Shown here: positions 49,597 through 61,700 of the stretch, in pieces | How the letters are laid out: each line of letters begins with the position of its first letter | How positions within the stretch are numbered: the first letter of the stretch is position 1 | Source: Gracilaria gracilis | Lineage: Eukaryota; Rhodophyta; Florideophyceae; Gracilariales; Gracilariaceae | Length of the DNA stretch: 64,000 nt | Reading direction: 5' to 3' | Assembly: GCA_030374805.1 (NCBI GenBank) | Contig: JARGSG010000225.1 | Span: 992,001 to 1,056,000, forward strand | Position numbers and translations under genes: made by a program | The notes under the pieces: model-generated | Databases searched by the model: none | What the model saw: only the letters and a program-made list of their open reading frames with translations | What the model was told of the DNA's origin: nothing

Positions 49597-50868
49597 TCAC
49601 ATCAACGATACAGGCAGAGCAAAAACAGCAGCAAACATCTTGGTTGCTGAACGCATCGCCGGTTGAACCATTTCAAACAACGTCAATGCAGTAGAATTTG
49701 CCCTTCTCGTAGACTGAGTCCACTTCGTCCCATGTACTGCAACCCCTTTCTGGATACCAGTTCCATACGTGCGCAAAAAGCTCTCAACCCCAAAACTTAC
49801 GAAAAGAGAGAATGCTGCTATAGCAATAACAGCCCAGTTGCCAAGTCCAAACCACACCACGAACGGAGATACGAGCGCAATCCCGGAAGGCAACACGCTT
49901 ACCACCAACGATAACAATCCCACTCTGCGCGTTGATGATTCCGCTTTCGCTTCTTTCAATCCCAGAATGGCTTCTTGTTTAGCCATGGCGCACAAGGTCC
50001 CCGCAATAGCGATTGGGGGAACGATCCCTATCGCCAGCTTACACCACACAATGAAGTCCATTGTTACTAGCCCAGTGTCTCTGATCAGTTTCAACGGCAG
50101 TTGCTCAGGTCCACCCCCAAGTTCCCTCGGCGACAGCTGGAGTCCTGCTTGCTCCAGTGCCACTAGAATAAGCACCAATCCTGTCATCACCGATGCTCCT
50201 CGCAAAAAGCATTCCCCAATCGCAGCCGCCTCAAAACCCATTCTCGCAACGACACCATTGCTACTCATCGCACGACGCCCCGATGTACGCGGGAAACACA
50301 GAGTGCACCCCGACTCACGCCCCCAAGTGCAACGGCGGTACATGCCACCCCACCTATTCTGATTTACGCCACCATCATGGTACTCATGCTATAAGCATCG
50401 TAGAGAACAAACGAGCACACCGTGGCTCCCACAATAACGACACCTGCCCCCATACTGCACATCATGCCGTTTGCCACGCTCTGGACGATAAGTGCTGTCG
50501 TCCCAGAGAACGCCGCCTCCTAAATCGCGGCCACCGGTTTGAATGATGCCAATGCAAAGAATACTGCACACCACCTACTCAACAAGAACGCAACCACAGA
50601 CCCTATAAGGCCGCAGAGGAACAGCCTCCAACTAGTTGAAGAAACGCGCCCCAAGCTTCGACCCGGCGCAGTCACAGGTCGATACTCCTCCGCTTTCATC
50701 CGCCCTCCACTTGTAATGGGAATCGAAGAATCCAAGTCCCTTACACTTTGGGTTCGCGTAACACATCCGTCTTCGCCCCCATCCAAAATCATCCGCTGTA
50801 GCTTGTTTCCACAAACAAATTGTCTAGCCTGTCAACGTTATGAGAACATATATATACATTATAGGTAC
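49597..50868 (-). pseudogene. Multi-pass membrane protein gene, apparently degraded
   Basis: The largest piece (50343-49597, likely start MSSNGVVARMGFEAAAIGEC at 50268) has four to five hydrophobic segments (ASVMTGLVLILVALEQAG, GIVPPIAIAGTLCAMA, LLSLVVSVLPSGIALVSPFV, WAVIAIAAFSLFVSFGV). Upstream on the same strand, other frames give further matching pieces: a Cys-rich part (RRRMCYANPKCKGLGFFDSH, then VSTCDCAG), a membrane segment (WRLFLCGLIGSVVAFLL) and a hydrophobic part (GAGVVIVGATVCSFVLYDAY). These would suit one protein with an external Cys-rich domain and six or more membrane passes. As read, at least one in-frame stop (about 50520) and several frame changes separate them. Short introns cannot be excluded. 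Family not recognised. Confidence 0.45.
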
Positions 50869-50898
50869 GACGAAGACTCGCACGACGTCTTCCCATGG

Positions 50899-51047
50899 TT
50901 AAGAGGGACCCCGTTCATTTTCGTTTTCAGAAGTGCGGATCTGAAAGAAATGGAGTCTCTCATGTAACCCCACAAGCATCTTATATTCTGGAACGAATGA
51001 ATCATAACCCATAAACACACGAAGAGCCTGGCATAACCACTCCAAAC
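50899..51047 (-). pseudogene. Host reading frame, 3' half, left of the gypsy insertion
   Basis: Read leftward from the insertion point, this codes EWLCQALRVFMGYDSFVPEY and LHERLHFFQIRTSENENERG before a stop at 50899-50901. The frame matches that of 62849-63010 when the 5-base target duplication CAAAC is counted once, so the two pieces were one small frame of about 101 codons before the insertion. No domain recognised. Confidence 0.6.
51043..51047. other. gypsy target-site duplication, left copy
   Basis: CAAAC immediately before the LTR; the same five bases follow the 3' LTR at 62849-62853. Confidence 0.85.
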
Positions 51048-51897
51048 TGTAGAGCAATTGCCCTTGGCAGGGACTGAGGGGGATGCCACTCGTATATCCG
51101 TTGTTATTTTCGTCTGAACTTCCTACTATTATGAAGTATATTTGCCCATTTGGGCCGGATTAGGGATCCTCCTATGAAGGATAGGATTGGCGTGACACGT
51201 GTGTGCCTGCGCCCGATTACCTGATGCGCCGTTGCAAGAGTGCCAAGGAGGTACACGTGGGTAGTGTTGGCCGGCGTGCCGGGTACTTAGATATTTTAGT
51301 GATATTTGTCAGCCGTATACAAGTGGTGGCACTTGTCCCCACTGTACGGGAAGTAAACCTCAAGGAGGCCTTGGCTCTAGCTTGAGTTCCGCTTGCGCAC
51401 GGTCTTCTGCCCCATTCCTGGGGAAGACCGCCGCTTATCTGGACAAGTTATCCACCTCCGTCACTGAGAAGCACCGATACGTCGTTACGGCCTTTTATTT
51501 ATCATTCTTTCTTACACTGTTTCTGTTTTCCCGTCTTACGGCTTCGTTACACTTCGCCCTGTTGTACAGGTTTGACCTTTTTCTCTCGGGATTATTCCCC
51601 ACTCTCATGAGTCTGTGCTCCGCAGTTCGGCGCGTTTTGCTACCTTCTATCTCACCCCCTTTTGCTACAGGATACGCCACACCCAGTGGATTCCATCCTT
51701 TCGGCACTCCGATTGCCATCCTCAACCTCCGTCTGTAAGTCAGGAAGAGGCCGTCCGGAGTTACGCCCGGCACGTGTCGGCCTCATCGGAGGGTTGTGCC
51801 ACTGCTCTGCCCCAATAGGGATCAAGGCCGAACACCTTGTGTGCGTAGCCGCTGGCGGGGTTTGTGTTCTTTCTTTCCGTTCCAGACTTGCCCCATA
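51048..51897 (+). repeat. gypsy 5' LTR (850 bp)
   Basis: Begins TGTAGAGCAATTGCCC and pairs with 61701-62848. A TATA-like 'gtatacaagtgg' lies near 51315. Confidence 0.9.
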
Positions 51898-51899
51898 AG

Positions 51900-51920
51900 T
51901 GGTCTCCCGACTTAGAAACG
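51900..51920 (+). other. Putative gypsy primer-binding site
   Basis: Two bases after the 5' LTR the sequence TGGTCTCCCGACTTAG begins with TGG, as expected for pairing with a tRNA 3' CCA end. The tRNA was not identified. Confidence 0.4.
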
Positions 51921-52029
51921 GCTGTTTTGCCAACATTGGTTGTAGTGGAAACTGGTGCTGTATCCCTCTGCATTGTGAGTATCTACTTTGGACCATTACT
52001 GGAAGCAGTAATCGCTCGTTTAATTCCCT

Positions 52030-54050
52030 CGATTGCTTCGGCAGACTATGACATCTCGCCGTAAGAACGGTCGCTCGAAGTCTGAGTCTGCACCTGGCCC
52101 AATTGCCGGACCACCGGAATCATCTGGATTGGCTCAGAGCCTCCCGCCGTTACCAACGGATGTAATGAATGTCCCGGGTGATAACGCTCAAGCACCGGAT
52201 TCCCAGGGTCTCCGTACCAACGATGAGGCTCCACCGGCTCAAGCACCGGCTAATTACGCGCAAGCTCCTGGAGCCATGTCGTCGAAGTCCGACGATTATA
52301 ACCTCCGTGAATTAGAGGCACAAGTGCGCGTGATGCAGCACTCTCAAGTGGCTCTGAATCACGACATTACGAAACTCCGGCAATGGCTGTACGGAGCCGA
52401 TGTTAGGGATGTTTCGCAAGACGTCCGTGTCTTACAGTCTGATGTCAACCAGATCATGGAAGACCGAAAGGAATCGGCTGTTCTGCATGAGCAGGCAACT
52501 GATCGTTTACCGCTTAGTGGCACGTCTGGAAATGGTCAAGCACACCATCATCCACGATGCTGTGGCGCCTGGCATGCCGGTTTCCGAAGATTAACGGAAG
52601 TTGCACCGCTCCAAGGACCGCCATGCGGAAAAGAAGAGAAACATTAAATTGGAACCTGATTCGTCTTCTTTTACATCCTCTGAGTCTGATACCCGAGTCA
52701 GGGACTCGAAAACCGATTCTTCGGAAAGTGAGGAGGAGCTCTCACGCTCTCGTGCTACCCGCTCTCGGGCCACCGAGGCCACGCAAGGCGTTGATCGGAG
52801 CCTTTCGAAAGGACGAAAGCACCTTAGACTCAAGGAACTGAAGCAGACAAATCTGTTGTATTGGAAGTTGTTGTCGTACCGATATTATCGGCTGGAATAC
52901 TCCAGTGGAGAAAGAACCCCTCGCGAGACTGGACGAGTGAAAGACCACACTAAGCGGCTGGAGCTCACACTGAAGCCCAATAAGTTCTCTGGGCAGGATC
53001 CAACCCTGGTGTTGGACTTTCTCACCCGATATGTTGGGGAAGCCGATGTACTCCGGATGTCTGAGGCGCAAGCCTACATCGCACTGCCTTACTTTTTAAA
53101 AGGTATGGCCGAGAACCAGTACAACTCGGTGCGCAGATCGTCTCGTGCCTCCGAAGGAGGAGTGACCTGTTGTTCAGAGGCTGTGCAGTACCTCCTGCGA
53201 TCCTATGCTACAGGAAACGAAATGCAAGATGCCATACTCGCATTGCGCGACACGAAGCAAGGACCGGAAGAGACGGAGACCGTTTATTCTACACGGCTGA
53301 ATAAGGCCTTTCACCGCTGTGGAAACGTCTACTCCGCGGTCGAGCGATGTACCATGTTTGTGGATGGCTTGGTTCCCTCGATTAGGACTTCGGTTGCCCG
53401 CTATTGGGAGAACAAGCGCAAGATCTCCTACTTGGAGCTGGTTCAATTTGCCCAAGCTGAAGGTGATGCGGCCCGAGCACGTGCCGGCATTAAGTCTCGC
53501 ACACGCCGACTCTTCCATTTGGGAGAGAGGGATTCATCACAGCCTCAATTGAAAGGTTCAGCCCATGCCAACTACGACAACGTGCACCTAGTGCAGAGTA
53601 AACAATCGTTGGCAAAGTCGGACCTGCCATCTACGATGGGACTGACTACTGCAGATTCGGATGCTGCTCTGTACGGCGGTAATCATGTTCCGGCATTGCC
53701 AGTGCCACACTCTGGCGGATACAGAAACTCCCGTCCGGATTGGAAGGATCCCTACCCCCGAGACAGGAGCAAAGGCCGCCCAGTGTGGATTCTCTTCGTC
53801 AGCTCATATGCCATATTTGTTACAAACATGGTCATATTTCCCCGAACTGTATGTTACCATTCAGAGAGATGGCAAAAACTGTTCTCCATTATGAGTCGTT
53901 GACGCCCGCCGAACGGGAACGTGTTCCCGAAAAATCGTACGTTCATGCAAAGGCGGATACTCAGCCTGGAAAACAGGAACCTTCACCGTCTCATGGTGAA
54001 GCGGCAGCCGCATCTGCGAGCACAACGGTTCCGCAAAATAGTGGCGACGC
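52030..54050 (+). other. gypsy gag region
   Basis: Capsid-type region with SGQDPTLVLDFLTRYVGEAD and ALPYFLKGMAENQYNSV, and near its end a zinc knuckle CHICYKHGHISPNC (C-x2-C-x4-H-x4-C). An acidic Ser-rich and Arg/Ser-rich stretch precedes the capsid part. Coordinates approximate. Fossil; part of a broken element. Confidence 0.8.
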
Positions 54051-54069
54051 TCAGAAAAACTGAGCATGG

Positions 54070-56420
54070 GAACCTCCTTCGAAGGAGTGGCGCAATCGAA
54101 CTCGAGCTCAACCGCGCCGGAGGTTGCAAAACCTCGCTCCCCGGTCACGATCGTTACGAAGAAGTTGGCCACGACAGACGTGGACTCGGAACATCTCGGT
54201 GTTCTCCGTCGCCCGTGGGTACGGTCACGCAATGTCGGCGCTCTGGATAGAGTCCTGGTCACGGCGAAACGAAAGTACAAAGTTTTTGCCGACCTCGGGA
54301 TATCCGAACATTATATGGTTCGGCAGCTACTCGTCCTCGACACGGGTGCTGGTCCAAAATTTTTGGTTCAATGGCTTATTTCGCCGCAGTTATCGTCTCA
54401 GATTCGGGCGGCCTCTCCGACCGAGATAGCGGATGCAAACAATAGGCCCCTTTCAATCGTGGGAGTAATTGACCTGATTGTAAGGCTTGGCCGTTACGTT
54501 GTCCGCCTGGAATTCCTAGTTTGCAACCGTTTAGCTGCACCGGTCATACTCGGATGTGATTTCCGCGACCGTTTTGTCGAAGCAATTCAACCACGGAAAA
54601 GGACCGTCGAGCTGCAGGACGGCACAACTATTCCAATTGTTCGGCGACCTTTACGAAAGGCTTTCCAGAAGCACGTTCCACTGCCGGTGGCCCAGCAGCC
54701 AGCGGAATCGCACCGTTCGTCGAAGAAGCTCCGGGTGGCTCGGTCCATTAGCAATTCCCCGGAATCCCAGACATGGGTCACGGTCACATCCATGCAGCAC
54801 GGCTTAAAACCCGTTCCACCATTGCCTCTTCCTTATGAAAGGCAGAACTTGGCCCTCGCGAATGGGATTGTACTTGTTGAGCCAGAGGAGCCCTTCAGGG
54901 TATTGGTTGCTAATTTCAGCTCCTCCCAACAGAGGTTGGTGAAGAACCATGTCATTGGTTCCATGTTACCACACCCGGTGGCTATTGTACCCACACAGGT
55001 CTCTACCGTAGAGGTTCTTGGAATAATCGAAGCTGGGGAGGGAGAGGGGAAGTGCGCTGACGCAACCGTACCGAAGAATTCGTCGGGAGACGCTGCGCCG
55101 AACTCGTCGGGTAAAGAAGTTTCGAACTCGTCGAAAGAAGCAACGCCGACACTGTCGCACGGAAGGCCAGAATCACCTGGATCTGAGAAGAAGGACCCCG
55201 TACGGGAGCATGAATCTCTGGATTTTAACCATGTCCCAAAGTCTCAGCGTGAAAAGTTACGGGATATGCTACGGGAGTTCACCTCCATGTGGGATGATTC
55301 CCTTGGGGAAATTGGGATCACCGAACATCGGATAGATTTGATGCCGAACACTCTGCCAATCTCGCAACACCCTTACAGGGCAGGACCGACAGCTCGGGGA
55401 GAAGAAAAGACTCAAGTCGAGAAGAAGCTTTGCGCCGGAGTCATTGAACGGGCCCAGTCGCCGTGGGCCTCGCCCGTGGTACTCAATCCCAAACCCGATG
55501 GGTCTTGGCTTTTTTATATCGATTACCGCAAGCTTAACGCGGGTATCGTCAAGGACGCGTATCCCATCCTGAGGATGGACGAATGTATCGATTCGCTAGG
55601 AAGCGCAAAGGTGTTCACGGCCCTCGACGCGAACTGGGGATATTGGCAAGTCCCAGTAAGGGCAGAGGACCGTGATAAAACGGCGTTTGTATGCCATCAA
55701 GGACTATACCGATTCAACCGGATGCCCTTTTGGGCTCACGAACGGCCCCGCCACTTTTCAAAGAGCAGTGGATATTTTGCTTGCCTGCTTTAAGTGGAAG
55801 ACGTGCCTGGTATACCTGGATGACATCATTGTATTTTCCAGTAACCTGGACGAGCATTTGACCCACGTTCGGGAAGTGATGCGAGTCCTACGAGAGGCAG
55901 GCATGACACTGAAGTTGAAGAAGTGCGAGTTCTTTACCGATACCGTGAAATATCTCGGCCACATAATCCGTCCGGGACGGGTGTCGATTGATGCAGTACG
56001 TGTGCGGTCCCACAAGGAGGCCAAACACCCACGGACCCAAACTGAACTCCGATCCTTCCTCGGCCTTTGCAATGTCTACCGTCGTTTTATCCCGCACTTC
56101 GCGGATATAGCAGCTCCATTGAGTGAACTCTTGCGGAAGGGACAGCCAGTGAAACTGGAACCATTCGATGACCGTAAGGCAACGGCATTCTCGTCGCTAA
56201 TTGAAGCAGTAACGTCGCCGCCAATTCGTTCCTTGCCGAAACTCCGATTGCCGTATGCCATCGATACGGATGCCAGCAATTTCCAGATCGGCTGTGCTCT
56301 GTTTCAGACCACGGAGAGTGGCGAACGACCTCCAATTGGCTTTTGGTCTCGAAGCCTTGACGTTCATGAAAGGAATTACTCGGTACCCGAGAAAGAATGC
56401 TTGGCAGTAGTCTAGGCTCT
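54070..56420 (+). other. gypsy protease and reverse-transcriptase region
   Basis: Protease active-site motif LDTGAGPKFLV near 54330. Reverse-transcriptase landmarks are FYIDYRKLNAGIV near 55515, FTALDANWGYWQVPV near 55620 and VYLDDIIVFSSNL near 55815, followed by the connection LRSFLGLCNVYRRFIPHF. Between protease and RT is a Ser/Asn-rich linker. Coordinates approximate. Fossil. Confidence 0.85.
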
Positions 56421-57930
56421 CCAGACGCAGCGACCGTACCTCATGGGAGGACATTTTACCGTCCATACCAACCATTCGGCCCTGCGATGGCTTCTCTCCA
56501 TTGCGGAGCCTTCTGACTGCTTGATGCGGTGGCGACTAAGATTATCGGAATTCGACTTCGACGTGCAGTACAAGAAGGGAATCCTGAACACTCAGGCTGA
56601 TGCACTTTCCCGCTTGCCGACCGTGGCCGAAGTTGAGCCAGTCGATGATCTGGAAGTACCCTGTTTCCTCATGGAGGACGACGAAGACGAAGATTCGGAA
56701 GGTTGGGACGTCTATGACGCTATCTTAGCCGTTTCAGATAAGGAGCCAGTGCCAGGCTCATTCGTGCCGCTAACACCAGAAGGATTAATCCGGGAACAGT
56801 ATACGGACCCTTTCTGCATTAGGGGTTCGTGCCCATCTGAACGGTGGAGCTCAACTGCCCTCTGTTATGAACGACCAAGTATTCTTGGTTCCAACGGTTA
56901 CTGTCCGGCCACATATTGTGGTACCTCACGCGCTTCAATCTCTAGTCTTGCATCTGTCGCATTACGCGAAGTTGTCGGCCCACCCTGGTGGAAGGAAGTT
57001 GTACTGCACCCTCAGAAAGGACTTCTATTGGCCAGCTATGGCATTACATATGTATGTCACTGCTCGTGGATGTTCCGGTTGTGCAAAGAACCGCGTCAAA
57101 CTGCGAAAGTACTCCAAACAGTTGGTATTCTTCCCCGCAAGGGCCTCACTTGAGTTCGTGGCGATTGACATACTCGGTGAGTTTATCCGGACACGCCCAG
57201 TTAATCGGTTTCTACTTGTCATAAACGAACGCTTTTATAAGCCCGTGCGGACAGTTCCTCTAGCGAAGATCACTGCCAGTGCGATCGCGCAATCGTTCGA
57301 AACCCACTGGGTGTTTGTCTACGTATCGCCGATTGATTTACTATCGGATAATGGGTCGCAATTCGCTGCGACGTTCTTCCTGGACATGTGTCGAGTACTG
57401 GACATCAAGAACTAATTTACTACGACTTACCATCTGCAAAATAACGGCCAGGTGGAGCGCTTCAATCGCACTATGCTGAATGCGCTCAGAACTTTCGTCG
57501 CTGACCACCCGTCGGGATGGGATTTCTACACCGATGCGGTGACTTATGCCTACAATACGCAAGTAGATCGCACTACCCAGATCTCTCCTTTCGAACTGGT
57601 CATATCGCGTGTTCCACCATCGGTGGCTGTTGAGCCCCAACCTACGTTGGATAAATTCCCTTCACTCCGTCTACACAGGGACGTCTGGAAACAATGGCTG
57701 AAACAAATGATTCCCGTAGTTGGGCAGCAAATCGCTAAGGCGCAAGCCACCTACGAGCGGAGTTTTGACGCACGTGTGCGAAGGAAGGCCCCACACATCA
57801 GGGAAGGTGGCTATGTCCCTCTCCGGAAAGAATACTACAATCCGGAAAAAGGGAAACGCCAAAAGCTTTCTCCGATCGCGTACGGTCCCTACAGGGTCAC
57901 CTCTGTCACCAATACTACGGTTGTCCTTAA
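56230..57930 (+). other. gypsy RNase H and integrase region
   Basis: RNase H begins AIDTDASNFQIGCALFQ near 56260 and continues through HTNHSALRWLLSI near 56470. The integrase zinc region (HLSHYAKLSAHPGGRKLYCT) is near 56955, the catalytic core with LLSDNGSQFAATFF near 57340 and NGQVERFNRTMLNAL near 57445, and the GPY/F module (SPIAYGPYRVTSV) near 57870. Coordinates approximate. Fossil. Confidence 0.85.
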
Positions 57931-57949
57931 CATCAAGGGTGAGCAAGAA

Positions 57950-59370
57950 CGCTTCTGGCGTGATCGCCTTATGCCGGCACCATCGTCGGAACCTCCCGTA
58001 CACAAAGCTCATCAGGGACCAACAACGTCGGATACTACCCCGCCCAGTCTGTCAATTGTACCACAAGCCGTGCGCGGTTTGGCCGACCTTCCTACGGAAT
58101 CGGAACTTAGCCCCAAAGTTGGTCCAGACGCGTATGTGCACACACGCGTCGTGCCCACTACTGGGATTATCGCTCCAGGCCCCGCCGCTCTCGCTGAGGA
58201 GGGGGAGGGAGACGCTCATTATATTTACGCTGATTCTCCGCTGTCTACGCCGTTGCAAACGGATAGTCCACCCGCGCGGGACACCGCCGGGGACGGAGTG
58301 AATGAAGCCTTGCCGTCGCGGACAGGAAGCGCATGGACGTGTGACAGTAAGCTCCCCACTGACAGCCCAATGTCAGGGGATGCAGAGTTATCGTCTTTGT
58401 CGTCGCAACTGCAAGCAGACTGCCTACGTAGAGAGGTTATGCCCGGACGCGATGCGCATCCGAAAACACCGGGCCACGACGTGGAAGGTATCCCTGGCAC
58501 AGTACCGTCGCCGACGGAGGAGGCGCGGGCCTGCAACAACAGCGGCGCTATTCAAAGCCTGACGTGCGGGAACACACACGGAGAAGCACCTCCACTGCGG
58601 AATGGAGACAAGACGAATGTTGCCCCGTTAGCTGAGAAGACCGATCACTCGGAAGAGACGTTAGTTGTGAGAGACCAGGGTTTGACGGCAGACCCATGTT
58701 TGGGAGGGCCAATCTACTTAGTCGATGACGGCGCCGGAACGGCAGATCACACGGCCATATCATTACAGGTGAACACCCCTCTAGGTGGACAAAAGCCAAG
58801 TAAGTTGGACGCGCGCACTACGCGACAGGCGCCACGCACAGTGGGTGAACCACCTCCCATGAAGGGTGACAATGCACATGACAGTGCATGCCGTGGGCAC
58901 AAGTGTGCCACGGAGGGTGCCACGAAAAGTGGCGCGCCGTCAAAAAAGGGTAGTCCCGTAATTGCGACGGCTCACCACGGCACCACGACGGTTGGAGCAA
59001 CACGGACCGCCATGGGCGGCGAACCGTCGTCAACGCACGTGACGAAACACCGCTCGCTAGCCCCTCGCACGGAGGTTTGTTCCCCGTCGATTGGGACGAT
59101 CTCGCCGGAACACCGGAAGCTCGCAGTCCGTCCAGACGGGCCCCCGCAGCAGCTCCACAAGCAAGTGGCTTCAGACCCCCCACCGGAGAGTGTACCGCTC
59201 CGAGGAGCTCCCTGGGGAGCACGACCGAGATCTGGTGTGCAAGATGCATTGCCGCTGAAACGGAAATCGAGGTTCACGGCCCGCATAAACCACGAAAGTG
59301 GAAGAGCAATCTGCCCCTCAACTGAGGACCGTTCGACCGCCAGGGATGAGGGCTCACTGGTCAAGCTCCC
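57950..59370 (+). other. gypsy long low-complexity linker
   Basis: About 470 codons rich in Pro, Ser, Thr, Gly and Ala join the integrase core to the chromodomain. No domain recognised. Chromoviruses usually have the chromodomain shortly after the GPY/F module, so this length is unusual. Confidence 0.6.
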
Positions 59371-59379
59371 AGAGCGGAG

Positions 59380-59570
59380 TGTCTACGAACGCGAGTTCGT
59401 AGTAGACCGTATAGTGAAGCACGGCCAACACTTTACTGGAGAGCTGGTAGAACAAGTCCGTTGGTACGGCTACCCCCCTTCGGAGGACACACCCGAACCT
59501 ATCGAGCACCTGCCTCGCTCGGAGGTACTTGAATACCACCGGAGGCCAGCACACCGACACCGGACACGCT
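59380..59570 (+). other. gypsy chromodomain
   Basis: EREFVVDRIVKHGQHFTGEL, then EQVRWYGYPPSEDTPEPIEH: the strand pattern and the WYGYP...T-EP/HL motif of integrase-linked chromodomains, which in chromoviruses steer insertion toward particular histone marks. A basic tail follows. Confidence 0.75.
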
Positions 59571-59879
59571 CGACAAAGCCCAAGTGGGTTGGCGCCCACA
59601 GTAGCTACGCCGCTCACGCGGAACACTTGCCACTTCGGCGGACAAGCCACTATACAGTGGAACGGAAGAAAGAGACGAAGAAGAAGCCTAAGAAGAGAAA
59701 GTCTAAGAACTGGAATTTGCCGCTTCAAGCGGAATACCTCCCTTAGAAAAGGAGCAGCCACCGCTCGCGGGGTGCTGCCCCCTCAGGAGGGGAATTGAAG
59801 AGAATTTGCTAAAAGCCGGTAGAAACCGGAAACATTTAATGATAGGGCCAAAATATATTGGTATCTACGGAGTTCGATC

Positions 59880-61650
59880 ACACGCCAGACGGTCCGGAAC
59901 CGGACCCACGATCTTGGGCGAACCACTGAGCCGCAAGGCCTTGGAGCTGCACCAAGTTGGTCATGCTACGAAGGAAATTGCGGATGAAGATCGCCTGGGG
60001 GTCGGTACTTGAACCGGCCCTGCCCGCAGAAGCAGAGACCTGCCACGCGCCAACTGCGTTGTGCGTATCCTGCACTACCACAAAACCGGATCCGCCGCCA
60101 TCTCCGGTTACGTCGATCACGTCGATGTGCTGGTCCGCTCCTTGGTCCATAGGGCTTCCTGCCTCATCAAGGCTCTCGTCCTCCTCATCTTCGACGAAGA
60201 CGAACCCGCGAAGATGGCCCCTTGGGATACTGCGCTCGACCTGACGCCGCTCTCGCGCCTCGGCGGCTGTGACTATCTCCCATTCCCATGGGTCGAAGTA
60301 TACAAAGTCGCCAGCGCTGAAATTGCGTCCAAGAGACCGGTCTGTAACCCGACGGATACCCTCGGAGACCTGACTGGCAGGCACGGGGTCCCAGTAGACA
60401 CCCTCTTGACCTCCAACAAGGACACCATTTCCCGCACGTTGCGGACGGATCCGAGCACATCAGTGAGGTCCAAATTCCGCATGGACCGGCAAATCATCTC
60501 CGGCACAAACCAAAGCCGATAGTGGTCATACGCCTCCCAGAGGAGGAACGCCACGACACGGACAGTTTACTCGGTGGCAAGGATGCTCCAAAGGGCACGC
60601 GGGGGATTCTTCATGTAGTACGACCCGACGTATGTCAGGCATGGGGGAAGTTCCACATGGCACCCTCGAGGGACCTCGACCGCAGGCCAGAACGATGGCA
60701 GCGGAAGTTATCGCCCTTGACGGGAACGCGCCGCGAATCGCTCAACCTCCGAGCATTGGTACGGCACCAAAATCCCGAAGCGGGATCGCCACTTTCTCTC
60801 GTGACGGAGCCCTTCGAAGAACTCGCGCCGCGACGACTTGCACAGGTACCGGAACTCGGCCCGAAGAATCGGACGAGCCCACAGGATGAGATCCTAGTGG
60901 GGCTGCACGACATCGGCATAGCCGTCAATCTCGTCAAAGGCAACAGCCAGTCGATCTCCGTACTCAACCTCGCCGAACGTATTGTAGTAGGCCACGTCGA
61001 ACCCGTAATGGGACGGAACCGGATGCTCGTTTGGAGCCCGGAAATGTAGCGCATACCCAATGCGGGCAATCTCCCGGCGAGCGAACGCCTGGCTCTCGCT
61101 TCTCGTATACCAGAGACAATCTGGATGGTTCGTGATACGGGCAAGCCAGTCCCATGAGCGGACGACGCTAACGGGAAGCCCTCCGAGGAGACAACCGTCA
61201 ACGGCGTAGGAGTTGATCAACGCTTCATTCCAAACGGATTCGGCATTGAACCACGGGGCTTGTGCGAACAGGCCGCTATGGCGGTGAGGGTCACGTACGC
61301 GGAGACTCCCAAGACTGGGCCATCCTCCCGTATTTGTCGGCACGCTGGCATTGAACCAATCTCACACCGGAGCTGGATCAGGAGTCGCTGCCGTCGCAAC
61401 GGACACCACGCCAGAAGCGGAAGCACCCGACGATTGGGGCAAGGGCACCAACCGGAACCGCGGTCCGGCAGCTGTCATTCGCGCAGTCCCACCCGAGGGA
61501 GCACCGTGGTTACCGGGGGTGTTGTTGTTGGTAGGTATCGCTGTGTCGATGAGAGTCGAAGGTGCCAAGTATGGTACGAGTGCCAAGTTATTGGAGTCCG
61601 AGTTGTCGCCAGGCTTATCGCTGGAGTCCGGATTACATAGGCCCATGATG
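59880..61650 (-). other. Antisense coding-like region of the gypsy element
   Basis: Several open stretches on the minus strand between the chromodomain end and the 3' LTR have balanced, protein-like composition (for example ESVWNEALINSYAVDGCLLG, SHYGFDVAYYNTFGEVEYGD, AGDFVYFDPWEWEIV, FVFVEDEEDESLDEAG). No domain recognised. Antisense genes at this position are known from plant Tat/Ogre/Grande lineages. Fossil, broken. Confidence 0.55.
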
Positions 61651-61687
61651 TGAAGTGATAAGCCGAACGAGTCGGAAGTTTAAGCCT

Positions 61688-61700
61688 GAGAAGGGAGACA
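61688..61700 (+). other. Putative gypsy polypurine tract
   Basis: GAGAAGGGAGACA directly before the TG of the 3' LTR: mostly purine, in the expected place for plus-strand priming. Confidence 0.65.
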
